Part shown: piece by piece, positions 1 to 4,149 of the stretch
How positions within the stretch are numbered: the stretch's first letter is position 1
Layout of the letters: the number at the start of each line of letters is the position of its first letter
Source of the DNA: Oligoflexia bacterium
Lineage (GTDB): Bacteria > Bdellovibrionota > UBA1018
Direction of reading: 5' to 3'
Length of the DNA: 6,917 bases
Assembly: GCA_903928955.1 (NCBI GenBank)
Contig: CAIYTD010000314.1
Coordinates: 1-6,917, forward strand
Notes under the pieces: model-generated
Databases searched by the model: none
What the model was told of the DNA's origin: nothing
What the model saw: only the letters and a program-made list of their open reading frames with translations
Made by a program: the position numbers and the translations under genes

Positions 1-7
1 AAAATAT

Positions 8-1123
8 TCATATTTTTTGACTAAGAAACATCAAGCATCTTTGCCATTCTGGAAGTACAATTTCGTCTGTTTCATTTTGTAGACATATCAATAGTAGCCG
101 TTGCAGAGTTTTAGAGTACTCTGTTAATTCTATATCAGAGAGGCCGCTTAAAAAATTTCCAAGGCTGATCGCAAGGTTACGTCTAAATTGTTGGGGTTTG
201 ATTCTCTTCATTGAAGAGTGTTTTACTCGAGCTTGATATTGTAAAATATCTTCTGCTAGTAAGGATTCCCAGGTTTTTAGGTCAGTAGCATTTTTTCCCG
301 GAAAATTTATATCTGAGCGACTGGGTTTGATATTAAAAGGGCAAGATTCTTGGCAAACGTCGCAGCCAGCCACCCAGGTTCCGAGCTGTTTTTTTTTTAT
401 TTCACTTAATGCAAGTGCTCCCCTTTTTTCGAGAGTCATATAGCTAATGCATCGGTTTGAATTCAGGACATGCGCTTTTTCAAATGCTTGCGTTGGACAT
501 GCACTTAAACACTGTTTGCAATTGCCGCAATAGCTTGGCAAAGGTTTTGGGCCTTGTCCTGTTTTTTGATTAACAAGTACTTCTCCAAGAAAGAGATAAC
601 TTCCGTATCGAGGATGAATCAGTAAAGTGTTTTTCCCTATCCATCCTAAGCCAGCAAGTGCTGCCCAGCTCCGTTCGAGCACTGCACTCGTATCGACACA
701 TATTTTCCAGTCAAGATATTCCTTTCGAAGTGGAGAATTCCATTGCTGTTTCACGTTTTGCATCACTACTTCTAATTTTTTTGCAATTGCAAAATGATAG
801 TCTTCCCCCTGAAGATATCGAGCATATCGGGGACCTATTTTGGCATCATTTGCTCCTGCACTTTGACTCGGATAAGGGAGAGCTACACACAGTATACTTT
901 CTGTTTGGGGATAGACTAGGCGAGGATTTGCTCTGCGGTCTCGTCCACGGATCAGGTAGTTCATGGATCCAGCAAATCCTGATTCAATCCATTGGTCGTA
1001 GTGTTGGATATGGTTTTCAAACGAGTGAACAGGGCTTGAAAAGGCGAGGTCAAGATCAACTGTTCCCGCCAATGGAAACCCCGCTTCGTGAGCGCAGTCA
1101 ATCAGGAGGGTTTTAAGATTCAT
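8..1123 (-). CDS. queG: Epoxyqueuosine reductase QueG
   Basis: QueG carries out the last step of queuosine synthesis, reducing epoxyqueuosine to queuosine at wobble position 34 of tRNAs with GUN anticodons. It uses a cobalamin cofactor and two [4Fe-4S] clusters. The 371-residue protein is full length for the family (about 350-390). The N-terminal cobalamin-binding region includes the MNYL segment near residue 55 and VDTSAVLERSWAALAGLGW; Asp144 there matches the conserved aspartate proposed as proton donor. Next is GWIGKNTLLI, then the bis-cluster ferredoxin-like module: C-x2-C-x2-C-x3-CP at Cys199, 202, 205 and 209, then Cys225, and C-x2-C-x3-CP at Cys254, 257 and 261. A helical C-terminal region of HEAT-like character follows (KRIKPQQFRRNLAISLGN). 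The ATG is 3 bp after the rhodanese stop, with only an AAGG almost touching the start codon, so coupling is likely. A run of ten A encodes Lys243-245. Identification is very secure. Confidence 0.96.
   Translation of the reverse strand: MNLKTLLIDCAHEAGFPLAGTVDLDLAFSSPVHSFENHIQHYDQWIESGFAGSMNYLIRGRDRRANPRLVYPQTESILCVALPYPSQSAGANDAKIGPRYARYLQGEDYHFAIAKKLEVVMQNVKQQWNSPLRKEYLDWKICVDTSAVLERSWAALAGLGWIGKNTLLIHPRYGSYLFLGEVLVNQKTGQGPKPLPSYCGNCKQCLSACPTQAFEKAHVLNSNRCISYMTLEKRGALALSEIKKKQLGTWVAGCDVCQESCPFNIKPSRSDINFPGKNATDLKTWESLLAEDILQYQARVKHSSMKRIKPQQFRRNLAISLGNFLSGLSDIELTEYSKTLQRLLLICLQNETDEIVLPEWQRCLMFLSQKI
389..398 (-). repeat. Homopolymer run of ten A (coding strand) within queG
   Basis: Ten T on the plus strand, read as A10 in the queG message (last base of the Ile242 codon plus three AAA lysine codons). 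It is the longest homopolymer in the window; others reach eight. It sits between Cys225 and Cys254. By reading the flanks, one extra A gives a stop about 18 codons later, and one A fewer gives a stop about 25 codons later, so slippage either way would remove the last three cluster cysteines. Whether slippage happens cannot be seen. Confidence 0.9.
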
Positions 1124-1126
1124 GCC

Positions 1127-1429
1127 TTACTTTTGATCCCAGGCAGCAATGCCTCCTTCTAGTGATCTGAGGTTTTTAAAACCTAGGCCTTTGAGAATGG
1201 CTACTCCGTAGAGGCTCCGAACGCCATGAGCGCAATAAATTACAATATCTGATTCTTTATTGAGTTCTGATTCAGCGCGATTTTGGAGTTCTCCTAGAGG
1301 AATGAGGATACACCCCTCGATGGAGGATACTTCATATTCTTCGATTTCTCTAACATCGAGGAGAACTACAGATTTTAAGCAATTTCGAAGTTCTTTCGAT
1401 GTAATGATAGGATTAGGATGAGAGTTCAT
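1127..1429 (-). CDS. Single-domain rhodanese (GlpE/PspE-like sulfurtransferase)
   Basis: A complete one-domain rhodanese of 100 residues; such proteins carry sulfur as a cysteine persulfide and pass it to acceptors such as cyanide, thiols or partner enzymes. Visible motifs are the LLDVRE strand and turn at 23-28 with EEYE following, the SIEGCILIPL segment at 36-45 (family pattern H-I-x-G-A-x-x-I-P), the active-site loop CAHGVRS at 66-72 with Cys66 as the catalytic residue and Arg71 closing the six-residue loop, and the C-terminal LEGGIAAW at about 90-97. There is no signal peptide, so it should be cytoplasmic. The six-residue loop fits sulfur, not phosphate, chemistry. Its ATG lies 17 bp inside the end of rimO in another frame, with only a weak GTGGCGA upstream, so translation is probably coupled to rimO. 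queG follows after 3 bp. The physiological acceptor is unknown; a role next to RimO is inference from position. Confidence 0.9.
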   Translation of the reverse strand: MNSHPNPIITSKELRNCLKSVVLLDVREIEEYEVSSIEGCILIPLGELQNRAESELNKESDIVIYCAHGVRSLYGVAILKGLGFKNLRSLEGGIAAWDQK

Positions 1430-2903
1430 TTCGCCACTCGCTTGTAGGATTTATTTGAAAGTTTAAACCTTGCTGGATTCGATTTTTAGATAGAATGCGT
1501 ATGGCCTTTCCAAGGAGATCATGGGGGAGAGCTTCTGTAATTTCAACTTCAACGAGGTCTCCAGGCTGGAGGGCTTCCGATTTTAGTGTTATTTTTAAAT
1601 TCTCAAGGTCATTAATGAGAACTTGCCCGTCAATTTCTTGTGCCTGAGTAGACATTCTTCCTTGGATGAGGAGATCAGTTTCGGGGCTAGGTCCTTCAAT
1701 TAGGACAGCAACAGATTTCCCGATGAATTTTTGATATTTTTCAAGAGATTGGCGTTGAAGAATTTCGTTTAAAACTTTTGCTCTTCTCCGTTTTGTGGAA
1801 GGGTGGATTTGTTTACTCATTTGAGCTGCTTTTGTGCCTTCTTCTTTTGAATAACGAAATACACCTACATGATCGAGTTGCAGAGTTTCCAGATCCTGAC
1901 AAAGTTCTTGAAATTCAGTTTCTGTTTCTCCAGGAAACCCTACAATGATAGAAGTTCTAAAAACAATTCCTGGAATTTGTTCCCTCAATTTTATAATGAG
2001 ATCAAAGAGTTTGGCTTTGGTCAAACGACGGTTCATAGAATGGAGGACTCGGTCGCTTGTGTGTTGGATAGGCATGTCTAAATACTTTACTATTTTTTCT
2101 TGACTCGCAATAATCGAGATTAATTCCTCTGAGAATTGATCAGGATAAACGTAGTGAAGTCGAATCCAATCTAGTCCATCTATTTTACAAAGTGCAGGGA
2201 GGAGTGTTTCGAGGCGCTCTCTGTATTTCCATTCCATGCCGTATTCTGTTAGGTCTTGAGCGACCAGGTTAAGTTCTCGAACACCCTTTGAAACAAAATT
2301 TTCAGCCTCAGTAACGAGGGATTCCACTGTGCGAGAGCGAACATTGCCTCGAAGTGTTGGGATAATGCAAAATGCACAGCGCCGATTACATCCTTCAGAT
2401 AGTTTGAGATAGGCAGAGTATCTGGGGCCAGTATGGATTCTTGGATCTGTTTCCGTATGAATAAATGCAGGTTGGTCTATATAAGAGCGTTGTGGAAGGG
2501 GTTCTCCTATTTTTAAAGCTTGGCCATGTTTCTGAAGGAGTTCTGTAATTTTATGATATTGTCCCGTTCCAATAAAAAGATCTACTTCTGGCATTTCCTG
2601 TTCAAGCTCTTTAGAATAACGTTGAGAGAGACAGCCTGATGCAACTAGAATTTTGCATTTTCCAGTTTGCTTGAGTTGAGCCATTTCTAGAATAGTCTCG
2701 ATAGATTCTTCCTTTGATGCTTGAATAAATGAACAAGTATTGACAATAATAACTTCGGCATCGCTTGAACTCTCTGAAAGTATGTATTGATCGTTTTTGA
2801 GAAGTCCTAGCATTACTTGAGAATCGACTAAATTTTTTGGACATCCAAGACTTATAAAATAAACGGATGCCTGTTGTGTTGTAGATTGCTGATTCATATT
2901 CAA
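1413..2903 (-). CDS. rimO: Ribosomal protein S12 methylthiotransferase RimO
   Basis: RimO is a radical-SAM enzyme with two [4Fe-4S] clusters that adds a methylthio group to a conserved aspartate of ribosomal protein S12, next to the decoding centre. The N-terminal methylthiotransferase domain opens with SLGCPKNLVDS and supplies cluster ligands Cys21, Cys57 (NTCSF) and Cys91 (SGCLSQRY). The radical-SAM domain carries CNRRCAFC with Cys172, Cys176 and Cys179, then VAQDLTEYG, LDMPIQHTSDRVL and IIVGFPGETE. A TRAM domain covers about 400-468. SLGCPKN and the PIQHTSD region separate it from MiaB and MtaB. At 496 residues it exceeds the usual 430-445, partly from a 28-residue tail beyond TRAM that overlaps the next gene. 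The start is ambiguous: TTG at 2903 lies five bases behind AGGA and abuts the yajQ stop, while ATG two codons later (2897) has a better codon but 11-base spacing. The choice affects two residues only. Confidence 0.95.
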   Translation of the reverse strand: MNMNQQSTTQQASVYFISLGCPKNLVDSQVMLGLLKNDQYILSESSSDAEVIIVNTCSFIQASKEESIETILEMAQLKQTGKCKILVASGCLSQRYSKELEQEMPEVDLFIGTGQYHKITELLQKHGQALKIGEPLPQRSYIDQPAFIHTETDPRIHTGPRYSAYLKLSEGCNRRCAFCIIPTLRGNVRSRTVESLVTEAENFVSKGVRELNLVAQDLTEYGMEWKYRERLETLLPALCKIDGLDWIRLHYVYPDQFSEELISIIASQEKIVKYLDMPIQHTSDRVLHSMNRRLTKAKLFDLIIKLREQIPGIVFRTSIIVGFPGETETEFQELCQDLETLQLDHVGVFRYSKEEGTKAAQMSKQIHPSTKRRRAKVLNEILQRQSLEKYQKFIGKSVAVLIEGPSPETDLLIQGRMSTQAQEIDGQVLINDLENLKITLKSEALQPGDLVEVEITEALPHDLLGKAIRILSKNRIQQGLNFQINPTSEWRNELSS

Positions 2904-3401
2904 CTAATTCCTAAAGTTTCCAAATTGCATAGGTACCTTAATTTGGTCTTGGCTTTGTTTCAAAAGTGAAATGGCTTCTTGAAGGTCGTCTCTATTTTTT
3001 CCGGTCACACGCACTTGTTCGTCTTGAATTTGAGCCTGGACTTTTAGTTTAGCGTTTTTGATCGCTGCAATAATCTCTTTTCCTTTTTCTTTTGAAATTC
3101 CAGCCTGAATAATTATAACTTGTCTGACGCTTCCACCAAAAGCAGACTCTATTTTTTGATAATCCAAAGCAAGAGTAGAAATGCCTCTTTTAATTAATTT
3201 GGTTTGAAAGATGTCATTCAGAGCGTCCAGTTTTGCCTCTTCGCTCGACCAAAGGGTAACTGACTTTTCTTTTTGGTCTAATTTTATTTCTGTTTTAACA
3301 CCCTTAAAGTCAAATCGTTGAGAAATTTCTTTTATGGCTTGATTCACTGCATTATCTAGTTCTTGCCAATTCATTTCCGCAGAAACATCAAATGATGGCA
3401 T
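2904..3401 (-). CDS. yajQ: YajQ-family nucleotide-binding protein (UPF0234)
   Basis: YajQ proteins are small cytoplasmic proteins with two ferredoxin-like (RNP-fold) halves. Members bind nucleotides or RNA; in Xanthomonas and Pseudomonas a member is reported as a cyclic di-GMP-responsive effector that works with a transcription regulator. The 165-residue product matches the usual length (about 160-165) and begins with the hallmark MPSFDVSAEMNWQELDNAVN. Further family features are a RFDFKG segment at about residues 30-35, the IKRGIS segment at about 70, a SFGG-like SAFGG with basic residues near the middle, an Ile-rich QAGISKEKGKEI stretch, and the end PMQFGNFRN, close to the family's usual closing motif. 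The start is ATG with a consensus ribosome binding site. The stop codon directly abuts the TTG candidate start of rimO. Family assignment is very secure; the biological role here, including any second-messenger binding, cannot be read from the sequence. Confidence 0.95.
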   Translation of the reverse strand: MPSFDVSAEMNWQELDNAVNQAIKEISQRFDFKGVKTEIKLDQKEKSVTLWSSEEAKLDALNDIFQTKLIKRGISTLALDYQKIESAFGGSVRQVIIIQAGISKEKGKEIIAAIKNAKLKVQAQIQDEQVRVTGKNRDDLQEAISLLKQSQDQIKVPMQFGNFRN

Positions 3402-3406
3402 AAAAT

Positions 3407-3412
3407 CCTCCT
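3407..3412 (-). promoter_or_regulatory. Shine-Dalgarno site of yajQ
   Basis: Minus-strand AGGAGG, five bases (ATTTT) before the ATG of yajQ. It is a full consensus site, stronger than those of the three downstream genes, which fits yajQ being the first gene of a unit and fixes its start. Confidence 0.88.
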
Positions 3413-3428
3413 GCTGCGTTTGCGTTGT

Positions 3429-3457
3429 TGTATACAGAAATGGTCAGTTAATTGCAA
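3429..3457 (-). promoter_or_regulatory. Candidate sigma70-type promoter for yajQ-rimO-rhodanese-queG
   Basis: On the minus strand there is a TTGCAA at 3457-3452 (4 of 6 matches to the -35 consensus), a spacer of exactly 17 bases, and TATACA at 3434-3429 (4 of 6 to the -10). The start point would fall near 3422, giving a leader of about 20 nt that still contains the yajQ ribosome binding site. The -10 lies in an 8-bp palindrome TGTATACA (3429-3436), and a tandem six-base repeat (3415-3426) follows it. This is the only non-coding gap of any size in the window. In AT-rich DNA such matches arise by chance, so confidence is moderate to low. Confidence 0.4.
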
Positions 3458-3471
3458 CCTTAAATTTTTTT

Positions 3472-4149
3472 CTACAAAGAGTTGTTGATTCTATCTGTTT
3501 CGGGGGGTGGGGTAAATTCAAATAAACTATTTGAAAGGGGAGATCCAAGTATAATAGCGCTAAGGACTAATTCTGAACGGTTTCCACCTCGATGGAGCAG
3601 TGTGACCTTTTGAATGAGTTTTTCAGGGAGTGCAATTTCAATGATTGCACTGATCACGCTACCTGCCATTCCAGGTTCAGGAATCAGTTCAAAAGTAGTC
3701 GGTCCTTGTTTTTTAATTTTTTGAATTTCTTGGATAGAGAATGACCCGGATAAAAGTGATTCTGCTAATTGAGATTGAACCTCAGTTGATTTTTTTTCTA
3801 CTAGCTGTCCTTTTTCTCCTTTATCAAAAGGGGGAGTATAATAAAGGTATTTTTTCCCGTTTCCAATTAAAAGGCTGCTGTCAGGTTGATCGGTTTCCCA
3901 TCGAACTTTTGAAGGACGTTTAAAAAAAATTTTTCCTGAGCTTTTTTTCTTCTGCTTTGAAAGGATCGTGTCTTCCGTTATTTGAGTAAAATCTGCAGAA
4001 AGAGTAGCAGCTCGAGAATACTGAGTTTCTACTTCTTTTAATAGTTGAGGAAGTATAATGCGAGTCTTTGCTTCTAAGGAGTTGAGAGTCCCCAATAGAA
4101 GAATTCCTAATAAATTAGTGCATTTCAATAGATACCATTTTTGAAACAC
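3472..4149 (-). CDS. lolA: Outer-membrane lipoprotein carrier protein LolA
   Basis: LolA is the periplasmic chaperone that takes lipoproteins from the LolCDE transporter in the inner membrane and delivers them to the outer membrane. The 225-residue product starts at GTG. That start is supported by a strong GGAGGA six bases upstream and by the signal peptide it creates: basic/polar start, hydrophobic LLGILLLGTL core around residues 13-22, and a likely cleavage after the SLEA at about 27. Cys10 sits before the hydrophobic core and has no lipobox context, so this is not itself a lipoprotein. The mature part shows the LolA pattern: an early SADFTQ segment, a GKIFFKRPSKVRWE strand pair followed by QPDSSLLIGNGK, a YYTPPFDKG segment, and the C-terminal FEFTPPPETDRI, matching the family's F-x-F-x-PP ending. 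Mature length (about 198) is slightly above the Escherichia coli protein (about 182). It overlaps smc by 35 bp, so translation may be coupled. Family membership is confident; sequence similarity to characterised LolA is moderate. Confidence 0.9.
   Translation of the reverse strand: MFQKWYLLKCTNLLGILLLGTLNSLEAKTRIILPQLLKEVETQYSRAATLSADFTQITEDTILSKQKKKSSGKIFFKRPSKVRWETDQPDSSLLIGNGKKYLYYTPPFDKGEKGQLVEKKSTEVQSQLAESLLSGSFSIQEIQKIKKQGPTTFELIPEPGMAGSVISAIIEIALPEKLIQKVTLLHRGGNRSELVLSAIILGSPLSNSLFEFTPPPETDRINNSL

Noticed and set aside
1..19. AT-only inverted repeat (AAAATAT / ATATTTT) at the end of queG, as a terminator
   Set aside because: The loop is only two bases and the stem has no G-C pair, so it would not form a stable terminator hairpin. 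The sequence beyond it is outside the window.
658..1116. A 152-codon open frame on the plus strand, the longest on that strand
   Set aside because: It lies wholly antisense to the conserved QueG N-terminal half, shows no recognisable motif, and its product reads like a back-translation of queG. The other shorter plus-strand frames (1869-2081, 3741-3923, 4203-4427, 5049-5270, 5386-5652) are rejected for the same reason.
2611..2844. A 77-codon minus-strand frame inside rimO
   Set aside because: It is an out-of-frame reading of the conserved RimO cluster-binding region and has no family features.
3461..3480. A/T-rich run just after the lolA stop as a rho-independent terminator
   Set aside because: No G-C-rich stem precedes the run on the minus strand.
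4120..4122. Cys10 of LolA as a lipoprotein attachment site
   Set aside because: The cysteine precedes the hydrophobic core and lacks a lipobox; cleavage after SLEA near residue 27 is the better reading.
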